Below, in pieces: positions 1 through 8,343 of a DNA stretch of 64,000 nt; the stretch's first letter is position 1, and each line of letters begins with the position of its first letter. Under the pieces are notes generated by a model, which was given only the letters and a program-made list of their open reading frames with translations, was not told the DNA's origin and ran no database searches. Source of the DNA: Streptococcus sp. SPS1 (GTDB lineage: Bacteria > Bacillota > Bacilli > Lactobacillales > Streptococcaceae). A program made the position numbers and the translations under genes. Location: positions 1-64,000 of the forward strand of contig NZ_JAQFJG010000007.1 in the NCBI RefSeq assembly GCF_030439915.1, read 5' to 3'.

Positions 1-1
1 C

Positions 2-197
2 TCAGTAAGTGAGTCGGCTTCTAAGAGCGCCTCAGCAAGTGAAAGTACCTCAGAATCAGAAAGTACCTCAGTAAGTGAGTCGGCTTCTAAGAGCGCCTCA
101 GCAAGTGAAAGTACCTCAGAATCAGAAAGTACCTCAGTAAGTGAGTCGGCTTCTAAGAGCGCCTCAGCAAGTGAAAGTACCTCAGAATCAGAATCAA
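2..197 (+). repeat. 66-bp tandem repeats encoding Ser-rich glycosylation domain
   Basis: Copies start at positions 1, 67 and 133 with an exact 66-bp period and almost no divergence. Each encodes 22 residues. The near identity at DNA level suggests recent expansion or homogenisation, as is usual for SRR adhesins. Confidence 0.95.
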
Positions 198-415
198 TAT
201 CAGCATTAGCAAGTACATCAGTCTCTGAATCAATATCAGCAGATAGATTGCATTCTGAATCAACATCAGAAGTAACAGGAAATTCAAGTAATAAATTACC
301 GAATACTGGTACAGAAGCTTCTAAATTATCTATTGTCCTGGGTGCTTTGGCAGGTGTAACTGGATTAGGTTTACTAGCTAAACGCCGTCACGATGAAAAT
401 GGAGACGAGGCATAA
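2..415 (+). CDS. Serine-rich repeat surface adhesin, C-terminal part (partial)
   Basis: This is the 3' end of a serine-rich repeat glycoprotein adhesin; its 5' end lies outside the window. The frame opens at base 2. It begins with three near-perfect 66-bp (22-residue) repeats dominated by Ser alternating with Ala, Glu, Thr and Lys, followed by a degenerate Ser-rich stretch. It ends with a sortase anchor: LPNTG encoded near 295-310, a hydrophobic segment (LSIVLGALAGVTGLGLLA) and a positively charged tail (KRRHDENGDEA), stop at 413-415. Proteins of this type (PsrP, GspB, Fap1 family) carry O-glycans on the Ser repeats and are exported by the accessory SecA2/SecY2 system encoded downstream. Ligand specificity cannot be inferred because the binding domains are missing. 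Confidence 0.95.
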   Translation, partial: SVSESASKSASASESTSESESTSVSESASKSASASESTSESESTSVSESASKSASASESTSESESISALASTSVSESISADRLHSESTSEVTGNSSNKLPNTGTEASKLSIVLGALAGVTGLGLLAKRRHDENGDEA

Positions 416-457
416 TTTATCTGTTTGATTCATTTTGTTGAAAAATATATCTAAGTA

Positions 458-619
458 AAGAGTCTGGGACAAAAGTCTAACTTTAAATATAAAAAGCGAA
501 CAAAACAAGTTGTCCGACACTCAGAATTCTATTTTGTTCGCTTTTTTGTCTAATCTATCGATTTTAAAAACTTATAATAAAGAATTTCTAAAATCAAAAT
601 CTTTTTGTCCCAGACTCTT
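458..619 (+). terminator. Nested inverted repeats downstream of the adhesin
   Basis: The outer arms are AAGAGTCTGGGACAAAAG (458-475) and its exact complement (602-619). Inside sits a second hairpin with arms at 491-505 and 532-547, AAGCGAACAAAA pairing with TTTTGTTCGCTT, followed by a T run. The inner hairpin looks like a rho-independent terminator for the adhesin. The outer 18-bp arms resemble those of small intergenic repeat elements and may mark a mobile element around the terminator. The terminator role is inferred. Confidence 0.65.
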
Positions 620-1184
620 CTTTTTTTGTAATGTTAGTGAACTGATATAAAAAATGTTATACTTAGTAGTAAGAATTATGAAATCAATTCGACCATTAAT
701 ATTATGGTGGGTAATAAACTTTTAAAGTCTCGCTAGCTAGGGGAAAAGTATTTTCCTTTTATTATTAATGGCATTCTTTAAAACATCTTTTGTCTTTTAA
801 AGAGTGTTAGGACAATGTATTATGAAATTGAGCTGCTATTTTGTTAACGAAGCTTATCAGAAAATGATGATCGGTGAGAATTAAGTAATGTTAGTCTCTA
901 ATTGATAGATAAAATTTATAAGAGCTTTAAATCATCCTCTGAAACGTATCTGTCATTAGAAGTGGAATTTACTTATATTGTTGTAGTTAAAGAATTATCT
1001 AAAAATGATGATTAAAATAGTTGGTGATAGATCCCGGTTAGCTTTTGGAATCTATCAACTTTTGCTGAACTGTTTATAAGATAAAATGACCATCTTTGTT
1101 CTGATTTTTGATGATACTTATTGTCTCATATTTCAAACTTTTACTTTTTACATTCTTAATTAAATTGAACGGAGAATATTTGTA
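620..1184 (+). other. Long AT-rich intergenic region before the glycosyltransferase cluster
   Basis: No credible coding region is seen in these roughly 560 bases. Three things can be pointed out. A TGT-TATACT extended -10-like sequence lies at 655-663 with a poor -35. A stem-loop pairs 772-784 with 794-805 (ATTCTTTAAAA against TTTTAAAGAGT). A second weak stem pairs 1025-1032 with 1050-1057. If the promoter is used, the glycosyltransferase transcript would carry a leader of about 515 nt. All of this is weak. Confidence 0.35.
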
Positions 1185-2357
1185 ATGAATAAGGCAACAT
1201 TTGTATTAGCTGCTGATTATGGATACCTTAGATATTTAGAAGCTACGTTGAAGTCAGTTTGTTATCATCATGATAATTGTAAAGTATATATAATGAATAG
1301 AGACATACCTCAAGAGTGGTTTATTGGTATTAGAAAAAGATTAAAATGTAGAAATAGTGAATTAGTAGATATAAAATTAACTGGTGATGCTATTTCTAAA
1401 GAGTGGAAAATGGCACCTTATGGTTGTCATATAAATTATATGACATTTGCACGTTATTTTATTCCACAATTTGTGGAGGAAGAGAAGGTATTATACTTGG
1501 ACTCGGATGTTATTGTAACTCGAAATTTGAATGATTTATTTAAAATAGAGTTAGGAAACCATCTAGTAGCTGCCGCAAAAGTTGTATATGGATTGGAAGA
1601 CAGATTTAATGCTGGAGTATTATTAATTAATAATAAACTATGGAAAGCGGAAAACATTCAAAGACAATGTATTGATATTACTAACAATGAGCATGAGACT
1701 CTTATAGAAGCGGATCAAACTGTATTGAATCGATTATGTGGACAGCGCTATATAGTTTTAGACGATACTTATAATTTTCAAATAGGATATGATCGTCTTG
1801 CAGAACAAAGAAAACAATACTTTATTTTAGAGAAATCTCTAAATCCTTTACCAGCTATTATTCATTATTTATCTGATGATAAGCCTTGGAATTTGTTTTC
1901 TTTTTGTAGGTTAAGAGATGTTTGGTGGAAATATTCACTAATGGATTGGTCAGAGATAATTGCCCATGAAATTCCGAAAACATTCAAATCAATTTTAATT
2001 ATGACGCACAGTCAAGAATTAGAACAAATCGAAATTTTAATGAGACGATTACCAGAATGTACATTTAATATTATGGCATTGACATTAATGGGAGATAAAT
2101 TAAATAGCCTTAGAAAATATGAAAATGTACGATTGCATCCTGCAGTTTTAGAGTGGAATATTAATCGTTTAATTCGTGAATGTGATGTTTACTTAGATAT
2201 TAATCATGAAGTTAAAAATCTAGAAGTTATTGAAAAAGTAAAAGAATCAGGGAAATTAATTTTATCATTTGAAAATACTGCAAATGAATATTATACAGAT
2301 AAAGTATTTAATCTTTCAGAGATTGAACAAATGATAGAGCATATAAAAAGTGTGTAA
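1185..2357 (+). CDS. GT8 family glycosyltransferase with GtfB-like C-terminal domain
   Basis: This is a probable SRR-glycan elongating enzyme of 390 residues. Residues 1 to about 260 form a GT8 (GT-A fold) domain: the N-terminal VLAADYGYLRYLEATLKSV matches the nucleotide-sugar entry strand, the metal-binding DxD is D106-S-D108 (LYLDSDVIV), and FNAGVLLIN is the typical GT8 follow-up motif. Residues from about 267 to 390 are a separate domain (ILIMTHSQELEQIE ... VYLDINHE ... LSFENT) that matches the C-terminal part of GtfB encoded at 21307. The gene is the first of the AT-rich cluster and is intact, unlike its two paralogues at 9905 and 11215. Donor and acceptor sugars cannot be read from sequence. 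Confidence 0.85.
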   Translation: MNKATFVLAADYGYLRYLEATLKSVCYHHDNCKVYIMNRDIPQEWFIGIRKRLKCRNSELVDIKLTGDAISKEWKMAPYGCHINYMTFARYFIPQFVEEEKVLYLDSDVIVTRNLNDLFKIELGNHLVAAAKVVYGLEDRFNAGVLLINNKLWKAENIQRQCIDITNNEHETLIEADQTVLNRLCGQRYIVLDDTYNFQIGYDRLAEQRKQYFILEKSLNPLPAIIHYLSDDKPWNLFSFCRLRDVWWKYSLMDWSEIIAHEIPKTFKSILIMTHSQELEQIEILMRRLPECTFNIMALTLMGDKLNSLRKYENVRLHPAVLEWNINRLIRECDVYLDINHEVKNLEVIEKVKESGKLILSFENTANEYYTDKVFNLSEIEQMIEHIKSV

Positions 2358-2412
2358 TAGCAAAGAAATTATACATACAAAATAATATTAAAATTTTTAT
2401 AGGAGTAACAGA

Positions 2413-3294
2413 ATGGATGATTTAATTAGTGTCATAGTTCCCATATATAATACAGAAAAATATTTAAGAAAATGTATAGAAAGTATCTTAAGTCAATCCT
2501 ATAAAAATATTGAGCTTTTATTAATAAATGATGGATCTCCAGATTCTTCAGCTGAAATTTGTAGAGAATATCTTGATAAAGATAAGCGTTGTTATTATTT
2601 TGAGAAAGAAAATGGAGGATTATCTGATGCAAGAAATTATGGAATAGAACGCGCAAAAGGTGAATATATAACATTCGTAGATTCAGATGATTTCTTTTTG
2701 GAAGAGGCAATAGAAAAATTACATGCTACGGCACTATTAGGGGAATCTGATTTAGTTGTAGGTGGTTTTTGTCACTTTGACAGTCCGAATTTTTATATAT
2801 TTGATAGAAAACGTTTTGGAAATCTACCTATTACTATTGTTGAAAAAGAATTTGCGGTTAATCAAATGGATGAGATGTTTGAGGTGCCTTTCTTATGTTA
2901 TTCAACAGCATGGGGAAAATTATATAAAAGCAGTTTGTTTAAAGAGATTCGTTATCCTTTAGGAAAATATGCGGAAGATCAATTTACTACTTGGAAATTA
3001 TATTTAGCATCTGAAAAAATAGCGGTTTGTAATCATACGATATATGCATATAGGAAAAATTATGAAGGATTAAGTTTAAATTTTGATTTAAGCCATTTAG
3101 ATTATATTGATGCTTTGGAAGAAAGAATCGAGGAAACAAGAAATATTAAAGGAATTGATATAGAAAAAACATACAAAATGTATAAATATGTATTGAATAG
3201 GAGAGTTGGTGAGCTAGACTATTATGGTTATGAAAAGGAAAAAGTTATTCTTCAAAATAAAATAGATGAATTAAAGAAAAATAATATTATTTAA
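2413..3294 (+). CDS. GT2 family glycosyltransferase
   Basis: This 293-residue protein is a single-domain GT2 (GT-A) glycosyltransferase. The start ISVIVPIYNTEKYLRKCIES and LLINDGSPDSS (N39-D40) are the donor-binding motifs. GGLSDARNYGI and VDSDD (D90 to D93) follow in the usual spacing. The remaining 150 residues hold the acceptor side (VPFLCYSTAWGKLYK, then YAEDQFTTWKLY, which carries the likely catalytic-base ED). It probably adds a sugar to the adhesin glycan in the cytoplasm. It lies 55 bp after the GT8 gene with its own ribosome-binding site (AGGAG near 2400). The sugar specificity is unknown. Confidence 0.88.
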   Translation: MDDLISVIVPIYNTEKYLRKCIESILSQSYKNIELLLINDGSPDSSAEICREYLDKDKRCYYFEKENGGLSDARNYGIERAKGEYITFVDSDDFFLEEAIEKLHATALLGESDLVVGGFCHFDSPNFYIFDRKRFGNLPITIVEKEFAVNQMDEMFEVPFLCYSTAWGKLYKSSLFKEIRYPLGKYAEDQFTTWKLYLASEKIAVCNHTIYAYRKNYEGLSLNFDLSHLDYIDALEERIEETRNIKGIDIEKTYKMYKYVLNRRVGELDYYGYEKEKVILQNKIDELKKNNII

Positions 3295-3349
3295 AGAATT
3301 GCTCAACTGTTTGTGAGAGAAGACGTTTGTAAGGAGAAAGAGAGAAAAA

Positions 3350-5113
3350 ATGGAAATTATAAACGAAGAATACTTTTTAATAAGTATTGTGATACCTGTT
3401 TACAATGCAGAAAAATACTTAGAGCAATGTTTAAATAGTATAAAAAATCAGACGTATAAAAATTTTGAGGTGATTCTTGTTAATGATGGTTCAGATGATA
3501 TTTCAGAAGATATTTGCAAGAGTTTTTCAGAAGAAGATACAAGATTTAGATATTTCACTAAATTAAATGGAGGAGCATCCTCTGCTAGAAATTTTGGATT
3601 AGATAATATTACGGGAGATTTTATTACATTTATAGATGCTGATGATTGGGTTGACGAAAACCATTTAGAGGTACTTATCAATAATATAAAAGAAAATAAT
3701 TCTGATATGGCAGTGTCTTCCATCAAAAAGTTTGATAATGTAAGTAGATTTAAGTTTAGGGTGTATTCAAATCAAGAAAAATACTTGTTAAATTATAATA
3801 AATTGAATAGAGAAGAATTCTTAGTAATTCTTCCAAAATTAATCCATGCTAGTAATAGTTATAAAATTGCCGTATCTAAATTATTTAAAAAAGAATTAGT
3901 TATGGATATTAGATTTGATGAATCTATTGTCTATGGGGAAGATTTGGAGTTCTTCTTTAAGATATATAATAATATTAGTAGTATTTCGTATGTTGATGAA
4001 GTTTCGTATATTTATCGATTATATGATGAGAGCACTTCTAGTAAATTTGGGCAATTGTATATGGAACAGGAATTAGGCATTTATAAAAAAATGTATGAGA
4101 AAATAGAAGAATTAGGTCTACCTACAATTCATTACTATAATACTATTAGAGATTTATTAGAGTTTCGAAAAGATTTATTAGAAAACAGAGTTTTGTTTAA
4201 TGAATATCTAGAGTTTTTAGAAACCAAAGAAAAATCTGTTACTTATCCTAAAGATTTAATAAGTATCATTGTTCCAATCTATAATGTATATCCTTATTTA
4301 CGGTTATGTTTAGAACGTATTGAGAACCAAACTTATCCACATTTTGAAGTATTACTAATAAACGATGGTTCTAGAGATAATTCAAAAGATATTTGTCTAG
4401 AATTTGCAGAAAGAGATAAAAGATTTAAGTATATTGAGCAGAAAAATGCTGGACTTTCAGCAGCTAGAAATACAGGGATTTTAAATGCAACAGGTGAGTT
4501 TATTACTTTTATAGATGGGGATGATTTTGTAGAGCCTAATTATCTAGAAGAATTATATTACGCTTCATTAAAAAATGATTCTGAAATTGTTGTCGGAAGT
4601 TATAAAAAATTCAATGAAGAGGATAATAATTATTATATTCATATATTCGACTATAGAGAAGAGCATTTTATAAAACATGAGTTAATAGAAAACATTGCCC
4701 AACTTGAAAATAAAGGATTAGAATTCCAAAAGATTTGGGGAAATTTATATCATAAAAGGTTGTTTGAGAATGTGATGTTTTCTGTTGGTAAAAATATAGC
4801 AGATACGCGAACTAATTATAAATTATATATGGAATCGTGTAAGACTACGTATATTCACAAAGATTTATATGTTTATAGAATTAGAAAAGGCAGTATTAGC
4901 GATAATATATCTGAAGAATTTTTAACCGATGAATTAGAAGCACTATTGGAAAGAATAGCTGTGTTAAGTATAGTTGACATTGATATTTCTAAGGAAAAAG
5001 AGATGTTAAAAGATAGGCTTAAAACCCGTTGTTTCCAAGCTAAAGAAGCAGGCTTAGAAAATACAGAAATATATAGAAGATGTAAAGAAATACTATATTT
5101 TTTAAATAAGTAA
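3350..5113 (+). CDS. Tandem GT2-GT2 glycosyltransferase (copy 1)
   Basis: This 587-residue protein carries two complete GT2 domains in one chain. Domain 1 (about residues 8-290) has ISIVIPVYNAEKYLEQ, VNDGS and IDADD (D96-D99). Domain 2 (about 298-587) restarts with LISIIVPIYNVYPYLR, INDGS and IDGDD near residue 388. It resembles two-domain elongating enzymes of SRR-glycoprotein loci, able to add two sugars or to alternate. It is a close paralogue of the next gene (5172). A 73-base stretch (3421-3493) is identical to 5279-5351 except for one base, which points to duplication or gene conversion. Confidence 0.87.
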   Translation: MEIINEEYFLISIVIPVYNAEKYLEQCLNSIKNQTYKNFEVILVNDGSDDISEDICKSFSEEDTRFRYFTKLNGGASSARNFGLDNITGDFITFIDADDWVDENHLEVLINNIKENNSDMAVSSIKKFDNVSRFKFRVYSNQEKYLLNYNKLNREEFLVILPKLIHASNSYKIAVSKLFKKELVMDIRFDESIVYGEDLEFFFKIYNNISSISYVDEVSYIYRLYDESTSSKFGQLYMEQELGIYKKMYEKIEELGLPTIHYYNTIRDLLEFRKDLLENRVLFNEYLEFLETKEKSVTYPKDLISIIVPIYNVYPYLRLCLERIENQTYPHFEVLLINDGSRDNSKDICLEFAERDKRFKYIEQKNAGLSAARNTGILNATGEFITFIDGDDFVEPNYLEELYYASLKNDSEIVVGSYKKFNEEDNNYYIHIFDYREEHFIKHELIENIAQLENKGLEFQKIWGNLYHKRLFENVMFSVGKNIADTRTNYKLYMESCKTTYIHKDLYVYRIRKGSISDNISEEFLTDELEALLERIAVLSIVDIDISKEKEMLKDRLKTRCFQAKEAGLENTEIYRRCKEILYFLNK

Positions 5114-5171
5114 ATGATTGTTCAGAAGTGTTATATAGTTTAAAATGTTGTGTTAAGGAGAGATTTTCTTG

Positions 5172-6953
5172 ATGAATGACAAGGAATTGGTAAATGAAGA
5201 CGGAAAAATGTTGAAACTGAATGATGAAGATTTTCTAATAAGTATTGTAATCCCTATTTATAATGCAGAAAAATACCTAGAGCAATGTTTAAATAGTATA
5301 AAAAATCAGACGTATAAAAATTTTGAGGTAATTCTTGTTAATGATGGTTCAATAGATAATTCTGAGTCTATTTGTAAGGCATTTGTAGAATCTGATACTA
5401 GATTTAGATATTATTTAAAGGCAAACGGAGGGGTTTCATCTGCGAGAAACTTAGGGTTAGATAATGTAAAAGGAGACTTTATAACATTCATTGATTCGGA
5501 TGATTGGATTGCAGAAAACCATTTAGAATTATTGATAAATTCAATCAAAAAAACCAATTCTGATATTGTAGTTTCTTGCTATAAAGAATTTGATAATAAT
5601 ATAGATACATACTACACCATAGTATATACAAAACAAGAAAAAAACTTGCTAAATTTTGAAAAGATGAATAGAGATGATTTTCTTACTATCTTTCCAAAAC
5701 TAATGAGTATCAATGTATGTTTTAATAATGCTGTAGCTAAATTATTCAGAAAAGAACTAGTGAATAATCTACGATTTGACACTTCAATAAAATATGGAGA
5801 AGATTTAGATTTTTATTTCAGCTTATATCTGAATGTAGAAAGTGTTTCATATGTTGATGAACTAACTTATGTTTATAGAATCCATGGAGATAGCACAACA
5901 AGTAACTTTAATCAAGAATATGCAGAGCAAGAACTAAGTATTTTTAAAAAAATGTTTAAAAAAATACAAGAAATAGGATTACCTACTATTCATTATTTCA
6001 ATAAATTTCAAAAATTATTGAAAGCTAGAGTGAATTATATAAAAAATAAAGTTTTGTTAAATGAACATTTAGACTTTTTAAAAAATATAGAGGGAACTGT
6101 AACGTATCCTAATACACTAATTAGTGTTGTCATTCCGATTTATAATGTATCCCCATATTTAAGATTATGTTTAGAAAGTATCGAAAATCAGACCTATCCG
6201 TATTTTGAAGTTTTACTAGTGAATGATGGTTCTAGAGATAATTCAGAAGATATTTGTCAAGAGTTTATCAATAAAGATAAACGTTTTCGTTATTTTGAAC
6301 AAGAGAATTTAGGTCTTTCTGCTGCAAGAAATACAGGAATCCTAAATTCAAAAGGAGAATTTATTACCTTTATAGAAGGTGATGATTTTGTTGTTCCTAA
6401 TTATCTAGCAGAATTATATCAATCAGCATTAAAAAATGATTCAGAAATAGTGATAGGAAGCTATAAAAAATTTAATGAAAATGATAATAACTATTATATT
6501 CACGTTTTTGACTATAAAGAAGAGCATTTTAACCAAAATGAATTGATTCAAAAAAGAGAAATAGAGTTTGAAACTAGTTGGGGGATTTTGTTCCATAAAC
6601 GACTATTTGAAATGATACTATTTCCTGTTGGTAAAAGCATAGGAGATTGTTTTACAAATTTTAAATTATTCATGGAGTCATGTAAGGCTAGCTATATTCA
6701 TAAAGATTTGTATATACATCGTATTAGGAAAGGTAGTTTAAGCGCTCTGCTTACAGAGAAATATTTTACAGATATATTTGAAGCACTTTTGGAAAGAATA
6801 GCTACTCTGGCTTTATTAGGAATAGATATTTCCGAAGAGAAAAGAACCTTAATCGATCGACTTCAACTTCAATATAAACAAATGTCAGAGGCTGGATTCC
6901 AAGAGACAGAAATTTTTAGACGTTATAAGGAATTTCTCTATTTAGTGGATTAG
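5172..6953 (+). CDS. Tandem GT2-GT2 glycosyltransferase (copy 2)
   Basis: This is a second two-domain GT2 protein of 593 residues, paralogous along its length to the preceding gene. I chose the ATG at 5172, since AAGGAGAGA at 5156-5164 is well spaced for it. Domain 1 has VNDGS and IDSDD. In domain 2 the metal-binding motif reads IEGDD with Glu at about residue 402 where copy 1 has IDGDD; the aspartates of the DD pair remain, so activity is possible but altered metal or donor use is conceivable. The domain-1 start is nearly identical to copy 1 at DNA level. The product probably extends the adhesin glycan; its sugar is unknown. Confidence 0.86.
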   Translation: MNDKELVNEDGKMLKLNDEDFLISIVIPIYNAEKYLEQCLNSIKNQTYKNFEVILVNDGSIDNSESICKAFVESDTRFRYYLKANGGVSSARNLGLDNVKGDFITFIDSDDWIAENHLELLINSIKKTNSDIVVSCYKEFDNNIDTYYTIVYTKQEKNLLNFEKMNRDDFLTIFPKLMSINVCFNNAVAKLFRKELVNNLRFDTSIKYGEDLDFYFSLYLNVESVSYVDELTYVYRIHGDSTTSNFNQEYAEQELSIFKKMFKKIQEIGLPTIHYFNKFQKLLKARVNYIKNKVLLNEHLDFLKNIEGTVTYPNTLISVVIPIYNVSPYLRLCLESIENQTYPYFEVLLVNDGSRDNSEDICQEFINKDKRFRYFEQENLGLSAARNTGILNSKGEFITFIEGDDFVVPNYLAELYQSALKNDSEIVIGSYKKFNENDNNYYIHVFDYKEEHFNQNELIQKREIEFETSWGILFHKRLFEMILFPVGKSIGDCFTNFKLFMESCKASYIHKDLYIHRIRKGSLSALLTEKYFTDIFEALLERIATLALLGIDISEEKRTLIDRLQLQYKQMSEAGFQETEIFRRYKEFLYLVD

Positions 6954-7056
6954 TATTTCTCCTTTTATCTGATAAAAGAGTAGAAGGTTTGTAGTCAATG
7001 AAATAGATATGTCGAAATTTAACTAACTTGGATTATGAAAATAAAGGGAGAAATAG

Positions 7057-8343
7057 ATGATTTATCTCACAAATCGATTTAATAATGATGAACAAGGTTT
7101 TATAGATGATGTTATTTCCTCGGGAATAGCCGTCCGTGTAGTAATAAAAGAAGAATTGGATACCTATTCAAACTGTAGTTGTTTTTTACCAATGATACTT
7201 GCGAATCAAACGTCATCTACTTTAGATACTAAGCCTCCCCTGTTTGCCTTAAAAGTGGCTGTTCCTAAATTTTGGGAAATTCATATGGACTATAATGAAG
7301 GAACGATATGGGATAAGGATGTTAAGAGAGGGGTTATTCACTATTTAAACAGAGAATTCAAGACTGTTAAAATGGTGGAATGGCTAGATGAAAAAGGGAG
7401 AGCATTAAGTAGGGATTATTATCAGGAGAATGGCTGGAGATATAAACAAGATATACTAGATCCGGAAGGAAAAACTATTTTTATCCAATACTACAGTCCT
7501 GAAGATGTCTTGTTAATGATAGAAGACACTGAGAATCATCTTTTTACAGTATTTGAGAATGATGTAACTCGGATTTACAATGAGGAGCAACTTTGGCAAA
7601 ATTGTATGTCTCGAATGAATGCCGAGAGGGATGTAGTTGTTATTGGGGATCAATCGATTGCCCAATATTTACAAAAAGAAAATACTATTGCCTGCTATCT
7701 TGGACAGGGAATCTTATCTGAAAAGGAGATTCAGGATTGGTTAATGTATGTAGATTACTTATATATTTACCATTATTCTGTATTTCATTCTCTTTCTGAT
7801 AATGATAAGGTTCGTCATCTTAGTCCTTTATATCCACCCAAAAATATAAGGAATGGTCATCGAGCCTTGATTGCCACTCATACACAAGAGGTTGAAAAAA
7901 TTGAAGCCTTAGTTGAAAATTTACCAATGCTTGAATTCCATATCGCAGCGATTACTGCTATGGGTGGTAGATTAACAGATTTACAGGAAAAAGAAAATGT
8001 GTTTTTATATCCCGGTATATTAGAACATCAATTTAAGTCATTGTTAGAAACTTGTACGCTCTATTTAGACATTAACCATAATATAGAAATATTAAATGCT
8101 GTAGAAGAAGCTTTAGAAAAAGGAATGCTCTTACTTGGTTTTGAGGAAACATGTCATAGAAGAGATTTTATTTGTTCAGAGTATCTATACTTTAGTGATG
8201 ATATTAGTTGTATGATTGAGGATTTGAAAAAAATCATCTTTTCAGAAGAAGAATATGACTTGGCAATACAAAGACAATTGCAGTTTATTCATGCTTCTAG
8301 TAAAGACTATTATAGAAAAGTCTTTCAGAGGGAGGGAATTTAA
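7057..8343 (+). CDS. GtfB-like (Gtf2) SRR glycosyltransferase partner, second copy
   Basis: This 428-residue protein aligns along its whole length with the GtfB encoded at 21307. Shared landmarks include VPKFWEI (VPAFWEI in GtfB), GVIHYLN (AVIHYAD), the AL-ATHTQEVEKIEALVENLP region, and YLDINHN...LLGFEET near the C terminus. GtfB proteins bind the Ser-rich acceptor and form a complex with GtfA. The stop codon overlaps the start of the next gene (TAATG at 8341-8345), and that next gene is GtfA-like, so this is a second GtfB/GtfA pair in reversed gene order. Such additional pairs are known in some SRR loci, for example in S. salivarius. Its target, whether this adhesin or another, is not known. 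Confidence 0.85.
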   Translation: MIYLTNRFNNDEQGFIDDVISSGIAVRVVIKEELDTYSNCSCFLPMILANQTSSTLDTKPPLFALKVAVPKFWEIHMDYNEGTIWDKDVKRGVIHYLNREFKTVKMVEWLDEKGRALSRDYYQENGWRYKQDILDPEGKTIFIQYYSPEDVLLMIEDTENHLFTVFENDVTRIYNEEQLWQNCMSRMNAERDVVVIGDQSIAQYLQKENTIACYLGQGILSEKEIQDWLMYVDYLYIYHYSVFHSLSDNDKVRHLSPLYPPKNIRNGHRALIATHTQEVEKIEALVENLPMLEFHIAAITAMGGRLTDLQEKENVFLYPGILEHQFKSLLETCTLYLDINHNIEILNAVEEALEKGMLLLGFEETCHRRDFICSEYLYFSDDISCMIEDLKKIIFSEEEYDLAIQRQLQFIHASSKDYYRKVFQREGI

